Below are positions 36,940 through 49,746 of a stretch of DNA of 64,000 bases, in pieces. The stretch is from Mytilus trossulus (Eukaryota; Mollusca; Bivalvia; Mytilida; Mytilidae). Position numbers and translations under genes: made by a program. The notes under the pieces are model-generated. The model was not told where the DNA came from. It did not search any database and saw nothing but the letters and a program-made list of their open reading frames with translations. Every line of letters starts with the position of its first letter. Positions within the stretch are counted from its first letter, which is position 1. The DNA lies in assembly GCF_036588685.1 (NCBI RefSeq), contig NC_086386.1, positions 69,686,682 through 69,750,681 on the forward strand. The letters run 5' to 3'.

Positions 36940-39636
36940 TTAAATATTTCCTTGAATGTATTTTTTGATCAGTCTTATATCAAATGCGTTTCAAACTTGT
37001 GGTTTCGCCTGGCATTGACACAAGGACACAGGTTTATAAAAGTAGTTTTTTTCTGGTCGGCCAAGAAAGAGTTATATATAAGTCGAAGATATAAGAAGAC
37101 ATTATGATTGTCACAATCTTAATGTGTATTGATGTGACATTTTGTACATATTTTTTATTGAATTAAATCGGCAGCTCATAAAATATACAAGCAGAAAGCT
37201 AGTCGACGAACATACGTTTGATTTTTAGTTGTCTATTGGTAGAAGTGGTGCTATGTTAAGAACATAAGGTATAGAGAAGACAATTATTTCTCCACTCGTG
37301 ACAGTTAGATTTTAATATTTAGATAATTCATATGTAACTGTTGAGAGTGGAGTATTATAGTGCGGTGACAGAAGTGTAAAAAGTCGTCTAGATCGCGAGT
37401 TTAATCTCCCCAAATAACACACGGCTAAAAATGGTATTAACTTAAAGATAAATATGTCTTCTTTAGTTTTTGCCCTGTCGTCAGAATTTCGTACGGTCAC
37501 ATTTTTCTAAATAGTCGTTTTAATGACTGGTAGTACATTGGAGAGTTTCAACCCCCCTTTTTCAAAATGAAAAATTGTGTATATTTGCTTGCATTTAACT
37601 GAAGTAGTTTTTCCGGAAGCTATTTCATATATCGAAATATTCTATTTAGTATTTCATTTTCTTATAATCTATAAAATTTGCGAAGTTTAGACTGTTAAAA
37701 ATTGAGGTAATTTTAATTGCAAATTCAGCACAAACTTTAGTTTCTTCTTTATAGTAGTAATAAAATTTATCCCATAATAATTTTAGCATATAGTATTTCA
37801 TAAAACTAATCAGTGATAAAAATTTCGGAACCAAAATATGAAAAAAACCTTGAGAAATCAATGGAAAAAGAATGGAATAAAAAACTTCAATTTCAACACG
37901 GAACTTAATCACTTGCTTTCCGTCACATTTTGTGTATTAGTCAATAATTTGCTCTCAACTGATATATGATATTACTACCCTTTTCGCTATTATATACAAA
38001 TATTTGCACTGATATATGCTACATTCTTTGTTTTTATGTGTTTATATTCTATGATTTTTTTGTTATAAAACATTAAATATACTTTGTCAGAAAAGTCTAA
38101 TTGTAAAATCAAAAAAATTGACGGATAGTTTCAGTAAATATTCCGTGATATGTCAAGTCAGTTGCAACTTGCTCCATTAAGTCCAAAGAAAAGACAAAAG
38201 TTGTTAAATTTTATGCAGTGCTTAATATGCAAAGAAAAGAAAAAATGGACTGAAATTTTGAGTCAATTTACCAGTATAGGAAAGTCGATTTTTGTACCTG
38301 CATTGAATAAAAGATTAGATGAGGTGAACATCAAGATGTTTCATGCGAAAGCTGTTAATTTACAGAAGTCCTTGCAGGCTGTTTATCATTGTTCATGCTA
38401 CAAGAGTTACACAAGTTAACATATTTGTTCCCCCTTTTATAGCGAGGAAGCTTCTAATCTGATATTTAATGACGACATACAATTATCGGACTGTTGTCCC
38501 TCAGTTTCGGGTATGTGTACGCGTTCTAGAATGCAGTCGTTCAACTAGAGTGCTTGTATATTTTGCAACAAAACATTTTAGAAAGATAAAAAAAACTATT
38601 CAAGTTTGAATCATATGAGCGTATTAAGAATGTTTTAACCGTGTCAGTTAAAGTTAAAGTTAGAGTTGAAATAGTTTCCCGTCCATCTTTTAAACTTCAA
38701 GCACTCTGTCATTTTGGTTGCATTACAAATTATTTGCTAAAACAAAAAAAAAGCAGATATCTCAGATCACGATAATGCTTTTACTAATTTTATTTTGGCT
38801 ATTGACAACGATGTAATGGTCATTACTCATGACACTGTTTCTAGATAAATATACTACTTAGTAGTAGATCTTTTCTTCCAGCTGAAATTGTAAACTTGTA
38901 AAATACAGTCTAAACTCATTGATTTCTATAGAAATACAGTTGTCAAACAACTTCAATAAGTTCAAGGCAAATATAACAATATTTTGTAACAAAATAACTA
39001 TTTGAGATGCCATATCAGCTGCTAGTCAATTGAAAACTGAACTCAAATTTTAATGTCAAATGTAAAAGACACAAATAACGGACAGATGTGTCATTCCGCT
39101 GCAAGTATACAATAGAAAAGCCTTGTGACATATCTACAAACTCTACAGAAGTATACCCAACTTCGGAAGAAATGTCTCTTTCTTCTTCAACTCAGTCAAT
39201 GCCTTCGTCTTTATTGCAATTCATTTTATTGTAACTCGATGAAACTGCATAGCCAAGACTATTCTCAGAAAATGGCATCACAGAAATTGCGTACTTGCGT
39301 CAACCGTTTGTGTGGCCATTTTATTTTACTCCTTTTCATTTAGGATTGGCTTTACAAATGTACCATGAGTTTGGTTCGAAACACCTTGTTGAAATATTGA
39401 ATGCCAATGGATTTTATGCTTCTTAAAGTAGAGTGCGACGCTATCTAATGTGTTGCCAACCATGAAATTGAGCGAAATCAAGATAGTGTGTACGTCTCAT
39501 GCATAATGTTTCCCCGTCATCTTTGCAGACAAGCATATGGATGTCATCTTAATATAGAAAAGAAGATGTGATATGATTGCCAATGAAACAACTATCCACA
39601 AAAGATCAAGATAGTGTGTACGTCTCATGCATACTG
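36940..39636 (+). repeat. Array copy 3
   Basis: Full unit, essentially the same as copy 2 at the diagnostic sites. Confidence 0.9.
38150..39426 (+). pseudogene. Broken finger-motif ORF (unit copy 3)
   Basis: Same as copy 2 in frame and stops. Confidence 0.55.
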
Positions 39637-40938
39637 TTAAATATTTCCTTGAATGTATTTTTTGATCAGTCTTATATCAAATGCGTTTCAAACTTGTGGT
39701 TTCGCCTGGCATTGACACAAGGACACAGGTTTATAAAAGTAGTTTTTTTCTGGTCGGCCAAGAAAGAGTTATATATAAGTCGAAGATATAAGAAGACATT
39801 ATGATTGTCACAATCTTAATGTGTATTGATGTGACATTTTGTACATATTTTTTATTGAATTAAATCGGCAGCTCATAAAATATACAAGCAGAAAGCTAGT
39901 CGACGAACATACGTTTGATTTTTAGTTGTCTATTGGTAGAAGTGGTGCTATGTTAAGAACATAAGGTATAGAGAAGACAATTATTTCTCCACTCGTGACA
40001 GTTAGATTTTAATATTTAGATAATTCATATGTAACTGTTGAGAGTGGAGTATTATAGTGCGGTGACAGAAGTGTAAAAAGTCGTCTAGATCGCGAGTTTA
40101 ATCTCCCCAAATAACACACGGCTAAAAATGGTATTAACTTAAAGATAAATATGTCTTCTTTAGTTTTTGCCCTGTCGTCAGAATTTCGTACGGTCACATT
40201 TTTCTAAATAGTCGTTTTAATGACTGGTAGTACATTGGAGAGTTTCAACCCCCCTTTTTCAAAATGAAAAATTGTGTATATTTGCTTGCATTTAACTGAA
40301 GTAGTTTTTCCGGAAGCTATTTCATATATCGAAATATTCTATTTAGTATTTCATTTTCTTATAATCTATAGAATTTGCGAAGTTTAGACTGTTAAAAATT
40401 GAGGTAATTTTAATTGCAAATTCAGCACAAACTTTAGTTTCTTCTTTATAGTAGTAATAAAATTTATCCCATAATAATTTTAGCATATAGTATTTCATAA
40501 AACTAATCAGTGATAAAAATTTCGGAACCAAAATATGAAAAAAACCTTAAGAAATCAATGGAAAAAGAATGGAATAAAAAACTTCAATTTCAACACGGAA
40601 CTTAATCACTTGCTTTCCGTCACATTTTGTGTATTAGTCAATAATTTGCTCTCAACTGATATATGATATTACTACCCTTTTCGCTATTATATACAAATAT
40701 TTGCACTGATATATGCTACATTCTTTGTTTTTATGTGTTTATATTCTATGATTTTTTTGTTATAAAACATTAAATATACTTTGTCAGAAAAGTCTAATTG
40801 TAAAATCAAAATAATTGACGGATAGTTTCAGTAAATATTCCGTGATATGTCAAGTCAGTTGCAACTTGCTCCATTAAGTCCAAAGAAAAGACAAAAGTTG
40901 TTAAATTTTATGCAGTGCTTAATATGCAAAGAAAAGAA
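39637..40938 (+). repeat. Array copy 4, truncated
   Basis: The first ~1300 bases of the unit. Private changes: CTATAGAATTTGCG (others CTATAAAATTTG) and CCTTAAGAAATC (others CCTTGAG). Ends inside the finger ORF at AAAGAAAAGAAA. Confidence 0.9.
40847..40938 (+). pseudogene. Finger-motif ORF stub (unit copy 4)
   Basis: Only the first ~30 codons, cut by the copy 4/5 deletion just after CLICKEKK. Confidence 0.55.
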
Positions 40939-43392
40939 ATATACAAGCAGAAAGCTAGTCGACGAACATACGTTTGATTTTTAGTTGTCTATTGGTAGAA
41001 GTGGTGCTATGTTAAGAACATAAGGTATAGAGAAGACAATTATTTCTCCACTCGTGACAGTTAGATTTTAATATTTAGATAATTCATATGTAACTGTTGA
41101 GAGTGGAGTATTATAGTGCGGTGACAGAAGTGTAAAAAGTCGTCTAGATCGCGAGTTTAATCTCCCCAAATAACACACGGCTAAAAATGGTATTAACTTA
41201 AAGATAAATATGTCTTCTTTAGTTTTTGCCCTGTCGTCAGAATTTCGTACGGTCACATTTTTCTAAATAGTCGTTTTAATGACTGGTAGTACATTGGAGA
41301 GTTTCAACCCCCCTTTTTCAAAATGAAAAATTGTGTATATTTGCTTGCATTTAACTGAAGTAGTTTTTCCGGAAGCTATTTCATATATCGAAATATTCTA
41401 TTTAGTATTTCATTTTCTTATAATCTATAAAATTTGCGAAGTTTAGACTGTTAAAAATTGAGGTAATTTTAATTGCAAATTCAGCACAAACTTTAGTTTC
41501 TTCTTTATAGTAGTAATAAAATTTATCCCATAATAATTTTAGCATATAGTATTTCATAAAACTAATCAGTGATAAAAATTTCGGAACCAAAATATGAAAA
41601 AAACCTTGAGAAATCAATGGAAAAAGAATGGAATAAAAAACTTCAATTTCAACACGGAACTTAATCACTTGCTTTCCGTCACATTTTGTGTATTAGTCAA
41701 TAATTTGCTCTCAACTGATATATGATATTACTACCCTTTTCGCTATTATATACAAATATTTGCACTGATATATGCTACATTCTTTGTTTTTATGTGTTTA
41801 TATTCTATGATTTTTTTGTTATAAAACATTAAATATACTTTGTCAGAAAAGTCTAATTGTAAAATCAAAATAATTGACGGATAGTTTCAGTAAATATTCC
41901 GTGATATGTCAAGTCAGTTGCAACTTGCTCCATTAAGTCCAAAGAAAAGACAAAAGTTGTTAAATTTTATGCAGTGCTTAATATGCAAAGAAAAGAAAAA
42001 ATGGACTGAAATTTTGAGTCAATTTACCAGTATAGGAAAGTCGATTTTTGTACCTGCATTGAATAAAAGATTAGATGAGGTGAACATCAAGATGTTTCAT
42101 GCGAAAGCTGTTAATTTACAGAAGTCCTTGCAGGCTGTTTATCATTGTTCATGCTACAAGAGTTACACAAGTTAACATATTTGTTCCCCCTTTTATAGCG
42201 AGGAAGCTTCTAATCTGATATTTAATGACGACATACAATTATCGGACTGTTGTCCCTCAGTTTCGGGTATGTGTACGCGTTCTAGAATGCAGTCGTTCAA
42301 CTAGAGTGCTTGTATATTTTGCAACAAAACATTTTAGAAAGATAAAAAAAACTATTCAAGTTTGAATCATATGAGCGTATTAAGAATGTTTTAACCGTGT
42401 CAGTTAAAGTTAAAGTTAGAGTTGAAATAGTTTCCCGTCCATCTTTTAAACTTCAAGCACTCTGTCATTTTGGTTGCATTACAAATTATTTGCTAAAACA
42501 AAAAAAAAGCAGATATCTCAGATCACGATACTGCTTTTACTAATTTTATTTTGGCTATTGACAACGATGTAATGGTCATTACTCATGACACTGTTTCTAG
42601 ATAAATATACTACTTAGTAGTAGATCTTTTCTTCCAGCTGAAATTGTAAACTTGTAAAATACAGTCTAAACTCATTGATTTCTATAGAAATACAGTTGTC
42701 AAACAACTTCAATAAGTTCAAGGCAAATATAACAATATTTTGTAACAAAATAACTATTTGAGATGCCATATCAGCTGCTAGTCAATTGAAAACTGAACTC
42801 AAATTTTAATGTCAAATGTAAAAGACACAAATAACGGACAGATGTGTCATTCCGCTGCAAGTATACAATAGAAAAGCCTTGTGACATATCTACAAACTCT
42901 ACAGAAGTATACCCAACTTCGGAAGAAATGTCTCTTTCTTCTTCAACTCAGTCAATGCCTTCGTCTTTATTGCAATTCATTTTATCGTAACTCGATGAAA
43001 CTGCATAGCCAAGACTATTCTCAGAAAATGGCATCACAGAAATTGCGTACTTGCGTCAACCGTTTGTGTGGCCATTTTATTTTACTCCTTTTCATTTAGG
43101 ATTGGCTTTACAAATGTACCATGAGTTTGGTTCGAAACACCTTGTTGAAATATTGAATGCCAATGGATTTTATGCTTCTTAAAGTAGAGTGCGACGCTAT
43201 CTAATGTGTTGCCAACCATGAAATTGAGCGAAATCAAGATAGTGTGTACGTCTCATGCATAATGTTTCCCCGTCATCTTTGCAGACAAGCATATGGATGT
43301 CATCTTAATATAGAAAAGAAGATGTGATATGATTGCCAATGAAACAACTATCCACAAAAGATCAAGATAGTGTGTACGTCTCATGCATACTG
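40938..43392 (+). repeat. Array copy 5, lacking first ~242 bases
   Basis: Starts at ATACAAGCAGAAAGC (unit position ~245). The joint with copy 4 has AAAT in common to both parents. Runs to the true right edge of the array. Confidence 0.9.
41906..43182 (+). pseudogene. Broken finger-motif ORF (unit copy 5)
   Basis: As the other copies, with one private change at ~42986 (TTTTATCGTAAC for TTTTATTGTAAC). Confidence 0.55.
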
Positions 43393-43488
43393 TTTCCTCA
43401 TCATCTTTGCAGACAAGCATATGGATGTCATCTTAATATAGAAAAGAAGATGTGATATGATTGCCAATGAAACAACTATCCACAAAAG
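43233..43488 (+). repeat. 128-bp tandem pair at the right edge of the array
   Basis: ATCAAGATAGTGTGTACGTC starts at 43233 and 43361, and both copies run to CTATCCACAAAAG. In the array junctions the second of the pair is cut after CATACTG. The pair therefore existed before the 2697-bp amplification. Confidence 0.85.
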
Positions 43489-44080
43489 ACCAAAATGACC
43501 GTTCGGCCTTCAACAATGAGCAAAGCCCATACCGCATAGTCAGCTATAAAAGGCCCCGATAAGACAATGTAAAACAATCTAAACGAGAAAACTAACGGTC
43601 TCATTTATGTAAAAAAATGAACGAAAAACAAATATGTAACACATAAACAAACGACAACCACTGAATTACAGGCTCCTGACTTGGGACAGGCAAATACATA
43701 AATAATGTGGCGGGTGAAACATGTTAGCGGGATCCCAACAATCCCCCTTACCTTGGACAGTGGTATAACAGTTCAACATAAGAACGAACTATAAAAGTCA
43801 GTTGAAAAAGACTTAACTCATCAGATAGACAAAAAATACAAGTTGACGTGGCAGGGTACTTATACATCCCGACAAAAAAAGACACAATGAACAGATCTAA
43901 GAGTACTCGCAGTTATCTGACAGCTAGTTCAAATCCACTAACAACTAATTAAAAAACCATGCCTCTAAGACTAAGCACTCAATCCGTACACATCCAACAT
44001 ACAATGGATTTAGTGTAAAGACGTCATAAACAGCCAGAGAAGAACATGACCGTGTGCAATGCCAAGTTACAGGTATCGAC
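43310..44080 (+). repeat. Dispersed element after the array
   Basis: GAAGATGTGATATGATTGCC …GACCAAAATGACCG, then CGGCCTTCAACAATGAGCAA and CATACCGCATAGTCAGCTAT, and on to GCGGGATCCCAACAATCCCC. I recall this as a common mussel repeat. Its right part (CAATCCGTACACATCCAACA … ACATGACCGTGTGCAATGCC, 43985-44065) also occurs in the gene 3 intron at 29715-29800. Confidence 0.65.
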
Positions 44081-47000
44081 AGATTGTAGGTCCATGAAAA
44101 TGTATATAACCCCATTTAAGATCTCTGTAAAATATTGGATGAATTGAAAGGGATGGTTTAAAGCTGGTATTTCTTTGGGAACAAATGTCTTCGGACTTCC
44201 TACAATACCTTGTCTGTACTTGTAAAGAAAAACTCAAAATAACGTGTTTGCTTTGAGCAGAACCTTTCATGTGCTACCTGTGGCCATGAGTGAAATGTAT
44301 AGAAATATTAAAAACAGTCAAACCCCGCCACATTCTGTTTGTGTCTGTTTCAAGTCACGAGACGGTAATGCAGTGTTTTTCGTATGTTTCTATATACTAT
44401 ATTTGTTTGTTTCTTATTAATTTTGTTCATTAATCAGGTCGGGAGATTTTTCGTTTGTTTTACAAAATTCATCTCGTGAATTGAAGACTATGCAGTATAA
44501 ATTTTACTCATCGTTGGAGCCCGCACGGGACGTATTGGTAATTTATGTCTCATTTGGAGGGTTGCCTCATTTGCAATCATATCACATCTTCTTTTTTTAT
44601 ATGGAATACTTTTGAAATACGTTGCAAGGGAAAAAAGGGGGGATATAGGTACAAAACTTATAATGTAATAGATATTAACCAGAGTTAAATACGCAACAAA
44701 AGATAATACTATATGGAAGCAGTAATAATTGTGAAAAAAAAAGCAACGAATAGCTAGTCTATGATAAAACCTGAAGTATCCGCAATTCAATTTGAGGTCA
44801 TATTTGACTGTAGTGTTCTATTGCTTTGATTTGATACCTCACCCAATATGATAGTTTAAAAAATAAATTTAAAGTATTGTCCTGCATGTCTTTTTTTTTT
44901 TTACCTGAAATTGAAATTTTTCAAAAGGTTCAGTTGCTCTAAACATTTTATAGGTTGAAAACTTAATTTTTGAAGTTTTGTTTATTAAACGTCGTTTTAG
45001 GATTTTTTTGATAAAATAAATCTTAATGATTAAGGTTTATGTATAATAACAAACATTAATAAAGCCAAAACAGTATCGTTTGTATTTATGTAGAGTTTAG
45101 AAATAGAAAAAAATGTCAAAATTGAAACCCTCCCAAATTTTCAAAGATTTTCACATATAACCTTTGACCTCAATTTAAAAAAGTTGTGACCATACAAAGT
45201 CCTGACGACAGGCATATTATTATAGTACACGATTTCCTCTTTCCAATGATATATTATATAGGTGTGTGTTCGGTGGGGAGATTAAAATCAAAAAAATCTA
45301 CCTTCAGTCACCGCACTATTATGGTAATACACGGGTTATAGTCGTGAAATCTGCTCCTTTAATTATTTTTATCCTTCCCTTTCGAACATTTGAAGAAAGT
45401 TGTGGACCTTTTATGGGACGCCCTCGGGCATGGTTGGCTTTCGTTCATGATGATCATGACGTCACAATAGGAAAATCCAAAAGATTTATGAAAATTTAAC
45501 GTCACAATAAAAGTTCGACCAATCATTTGCCGTGAACAGATTTTGTATTAGTGTGGAGAAATATTTTTCTCACAGCGATCAACAAATGTGAAAAAGCACA
45601 ACATTTAGAGAAATTGGATTACAAATACGTGATTCGGTGCAGGAAATGCTTACCCTTCCAGAGCACCTGATTTCACTCTCGGTTTTTAGTGGAGTTCGTG
45701 TTGTTTCTTAATTCTTATTTATAACTGTTGATGTACATGTCCTTTGGTCTTGTAAGTCTTTGTTTACTCCTTGGTTTTGATTGTTTTTGTATTTATTTGT
45801 ATAACTTTTGTCATTGCGAAATCTCTGGTGATCGATTCATTATTTACTAATACAGAAGTCAAAAACTGTTTTATTATTGATCTTTCTTTTGACTTGAGAT
45901 ACATAACTTTATATAATTATTCTATCTGAGTTATCTGCTTAGTTACTTTTTGAAAATGAAACACAAGTATACAAGAAATTGCCATGCCGGTATAAGTCAA
46001 AAAACAATATAGCAAATAGTATGAAAAAACAATTACTCAATAGCTGCCAACTTTGAATACCCCTATTGAAATGGTCTAACTTGGAATATATTTCATTATG
46101 ATGTTACCGACAATGATGTATTAAACAGTTCGAAACGAAACGATTTGTGCAACGTCAAAACTAAATTTATACTAAATATGAATGCAGGGAAAATTAATGA
46201 AACATTTTGAGAATTTCATTTTAAGAAATGATAATCGTGTTCAGTTATTTAACAAAAACGAATGTAGGTCCTTAAAGCCAGGAAGAAAGACAAGAGGCTC
46301 CTTAAACTTGAATTCTTTATAAATGTTATAACGGTTAACAACTCGGTATTAAAATAAAATAATACAATTAAACGAATACGGTTAAAATCTTACTTGTAAC
46401 AAAACTGATATGGTAAATATAATTCAATAAGAAATTTTGAAAAAATAAGATATCTTTATCCCCACTGAACATGTTATTGTGAAATGAAATAAACGTGCAT
46501 TGAAAAATTCGGGGTTTTACAGTTTAAATCAATTGAAACATGTTCATAAAATACGTAGGACCCAACTAACAAATAGAATTGTTAAACTTTATAGGTGTTT
46601 CCTGTAGTCCCTGATAAAAGAACTTTTCATACCAAAATTTCATGGTAAGACTTTTTCCTTTCTGTCTGTATAAATCCTTATAGTAACCTTTGACTTTCTT
46701 ATCATGTACCCCAACCCCTGAAGTTTAGTATATTAAAAAATCAAAATAGAATTTCAAGATTTTTTGTCGAATAAGTCTAATTAATAATTCGTACGAACAT
46801 GAAAAACACGATGGGGACACGTGTATACCAAGTGCACTTGCTTTTACACATTATTATTGTTGAGCTTATGTTGCTCAATACTCTTCTTTTCTATGTTGTG
46901 TTTTGTGGACTGATGTTTTTGTTTTCACCATTTTCTTATTATTGTTTTTGTCATGGCGCTAGCTTTGTCAGTTTGTCTTCGACTTATGTGTATGACCATA

Positions 47001-47235
47001 AATATATTAAGTCGTTTCATGGTAGTTTCTACTGTATCAATTGCGATAAATAAAAATGTGTTCAGATATTTTGCCAGCTTCATATTTAGATTTGTCATGT
47101 CAAGTGATAAATCAACATAGCAAATAAAAATTATAAAAACATTAAAGACAACAAATGTTCGCAAATAGTTTGAAGAATAGGAGTCATAACAAATACTAAA
47201 TTATCTTTGTAAGACTTTACCATCAGTAGAGTCAA
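44081..47235. other. Intergenic with scattered repeat fragments
   Basis: 44530..44595 is a minus-oriented GATGTG…ATTGC element end. 45240..45330 resembles the reverse complement of part of the 2697-bp unit (31950-32035). 45650-45790 and 46860-47040 carry pieces of the TTTGGTGGGGTTTGTGCTGC / CATGGCG(C)TAGCTTTGTCAG family also seen at 50000, 53225, 53970 and 55915. No gene recognised. Confidence 0.45.
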
Positions 47236-48054
47236 TTAAGGGCATACGATACAGTTACAGGGAAGGTAATGACGTTGCTAACGTATTTGTTATTTTTGCG
47301 ACGTCAAACTGTGACATATCGGGAAAAGATGCATTTTTCGACTGATTTTTATCATTCAAACTGATTTTATTTGAAAACGAGTTCATGGACCCCTATTTTT
47401 CAAAACGTCATTTTGTTTCATTTTGCAGGGAGATTATGTGACCGAAATTTTATAAAACTGTAAAGAGAGGATTTTTTTTAATTTTGATAAACATGCTGTA
47501 AAAATGACGTTTTTTCCTCAATTCATGAACTTTTGATAAATATGAGTTATTTCTGACTAAAAAATTGCATATTTTTTTAGGATATTTATAAAATACAGAA
47601 ATTACCGATTATTCAATAAACAAAAAAATTGTGTTTATCTTTTATAACAAAAAAGTTATTACCTCAGGAGTAGATTACCTTAGCCGTATTTGGCACAACT
47701 TTTTGGAATTTTGGATCATCAATGCTCTTCAACTTTGTAATTATTTGGCTTTTTAACTATTTTGATCTGAGCGTCACTGATGAGTCTTATGTAGACGAAA
47801 CGCGCGTCTGGCGTATAAAATTATAATCCTGGTACTTTTGATAATTATTATGTCTGTCCTTCGAAAAAGAAATTACCGCCACAAATCTGAATTTTGAGTA
47901 AATATACAAAATTTCGACCTCATATTACTCAAAAAGTAGCACATGAAGGTATATTTTTTATTACATATTTGATTTAATCAGGTAGAAAATAGCCTATTGG
48001 CAATTTTTCATGAACTTGTAAATACAGGATCAAAACTGTATCGTATGCCCTTAA
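47236..48054. mobile_element. 811-bp inverted-repeat element flanked by TTAA
   Basis: GGGCATACGATACAGTT (47240..47256) and its exact reverse complement (48034..48050), with TTAA at 47236..47239 and 48051..48054. TTAA duplication is characteristic of piggyBac-type transposition, although classical piggyBac ends begin CCC, so the superfamily is unsure. No transposase frame. A separate repeat is nested inside. Confidence 0.85.
47676..47865. repeat. Nested GACGAAACGCGCGTCTGGCG repeat
   Basis: TTTGGCACAACTTTTTGGAA … GAGCGTCACTGATGAGTCTT … GACGAAACGCGCGTCTGGCG … AATCCTGGTAC. Partial copies are at 26050, 58640 and 61105..61195. It lies within the TTAA-flanked element. Confidence 0.7.
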
Positions 48055-49498
48055 GACATTTAGCAATATTTAGAACAATGCAAAATGACTATCCGGTGAA
48101 GGCCTCGATATGACAGTTATGTTCGAGCTTATTCTGCCAAATATCATGAAAACTTCAATAACTTTGAGTGAAGAAAATGAACCAAATAGGCAATCCCTAA
48201 AAAGTTGAATATCCAAAATTGTCAGTCGACTCGAGGAGTTTTTACTTCTTTAAAGACCTTTTTTTGCGTTTTATGTTTGCAAAAGGTTGACAGTGAGAGA
48301 ACATGGAAATACCCAACTTAAGAAGCAAATCACAATCGACAAATTTGGAAGTCCAATATATAAATGCACAGAAATACAGGTGAGTGACACAGATCTAATT
48401 TAGGAAAGTTATCAATTCATGCATAACTTCAACCTTTCGATAATACTTTTCAACGCATGTTTAAAATTTGAATTACAATTTACCTCATATCTTATAAATA
48501 TCAACTACAAAAGTTGTGGAGTTTTATTTTTAACTTTAAATGAACATAATGAAAGCAAAATACATTAATAGATAGATTTACATGTGACCATGGTGAGATA
48601 ACATTTATCAACACATTTGTATGTATTTAACAATTTACTTCCTTTTCTTCTCAAGTTGGCTATCGTTTCTCATTTGGTTCTATTTGGTAAGTCCAATTTA
48701 GTTTGCATTCAGGTCTAATTATATTTGAAATCATAAAATAAAGTATGAAAATGTTACAAAATTCAATCCGAGTAATTTTTTGTCGTGTTTACTTTAACAT
48801 GCATTGCACATGCATTGGTTTCGTGCTGTTGTTTTGGTTGAGAAAAGAAAGCTTCGATTTGATTTTCAGTGTGTCCTTCGAGAGGCACACGACTTTAATA
48901 TGTAGTCTTAGAGCAATTTTTCAGGTATCCGACATTAACAAGAGTATTCTTAGATCATGTACAAATATTTAGTATGCTTAGATCGGTTTAAAGAAATTTC
49001 CATGTTAATATTATTTTTTGTTTACTCATACAGAAAAAAAAAGACATTGTTGTCTCGTTGATCCATTTCCAATTTCCATTCTCAATTTAAGTATTGAATT
49101 GTTGCCGCGCCAAACAAAAAAGAGACGAAACATACCAAAAGGACATTCAAACTCAAAACTAAAATCGTCAGGCATGGCTTAATAAGATAAAGACCAGCAG
49201 ACATGCATGGAAAACAACGATACACGAAACACATTAAACAATAACCAAAGACTGTTCATCAGTTCACACAATTGACTTCAACAATACAAATAAGTAGCTT
49301 TTCGGTAGTTCAAATGAAAGCAACAAGATAATTCTGTAAGGACATAAAGTTTTAATTTTGTTTAAGTGAAATTTATTTAGTGTTATGATGGATAGGGGTG
49401 GGTTATTAAAATAAAATCCAAAAGCCAAGAAAATGATGAATGTTCATTTTCCAGTAAGATCTAGTCTTATGTGTTCAGCAATTATAGTTTAGAATATC
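48055..49498. other. Upstream region of gene 4
   Basis: The last ~510 bases match the flank of gene 3. A 75-codon frame at 48745..48972 has no recognised domain. No promoter motif can be assigned. Confidence 0.4.
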
Positions 49499-49746
49499 AT
49501 GGAAGCAAAATCTGATGGACGAATAAGAAAATCACTCTCAGATAGAATGAAGTATATGATGAACAACCAACTGATGTGTGACGTCACTTTCAACGTAGGA
49601 ACGGACAAAACACCAATCAAGGCTCATAAATATATGCTGGCTAGTTCCAGTCCTGTATTCTACAGTATGTTTGAAGGACCACTGGCAGAAAAAGGAACTG
49701 TTGATATAGTTGATATAGAACCGGAATATTTTAAGATGATCCTGCA
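49499..49746 (+). CDS. Gene 4 exon 1 (N-terminal BTB)
   Basis: 248 bases, the same length and phase as gene 2 exon 1. MEAKSDGRIRKSLSDRMKYM followed by NNQLMCDVTF. Reads into a TAA if unspliced. Confidence 0.9.

Larger units (their letters stand above)
31546..43392 (+). repeat. Tandem array of a 2697-bp unit (3 full + 2 partial fused copies)
   Basis: Homology starts at 31546 and repeats at exactly 2697-base steps (34243, 36940, 39637). Copy 4 stops near 40938, and the sequence jumps to unit position ~242, giving copy 5 (40938..43392). Copies differ at only a handful of bases. Each unit holds a broken Cys/His-finger ORF and, near its end, part of the short GATGTG(G)TATGATTGCCAAT element. Unit junctions read CATGCATACTG then TTAAATATTTCC; the array exit continues instead as TTTCCTCATC, the ancestral continuation. 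Confidence 0.95.

Noticed and set aside
31546..43392. CRISPR-like or rDNA-like array
   Set aside because: The 2.7-kb unit has no short repeat/spacer pattern and no rRNA core sequence recognised; the context is a eukaryotic split-gene genome.
46799..47053. 84-codon ORF with hydrophobic segments
   Set aside because: Its DNA belongs to the CATGGCGCTAGCTTTGTCAG dispersed repeat, other pieces of which occur at ~53310 and ~56000.
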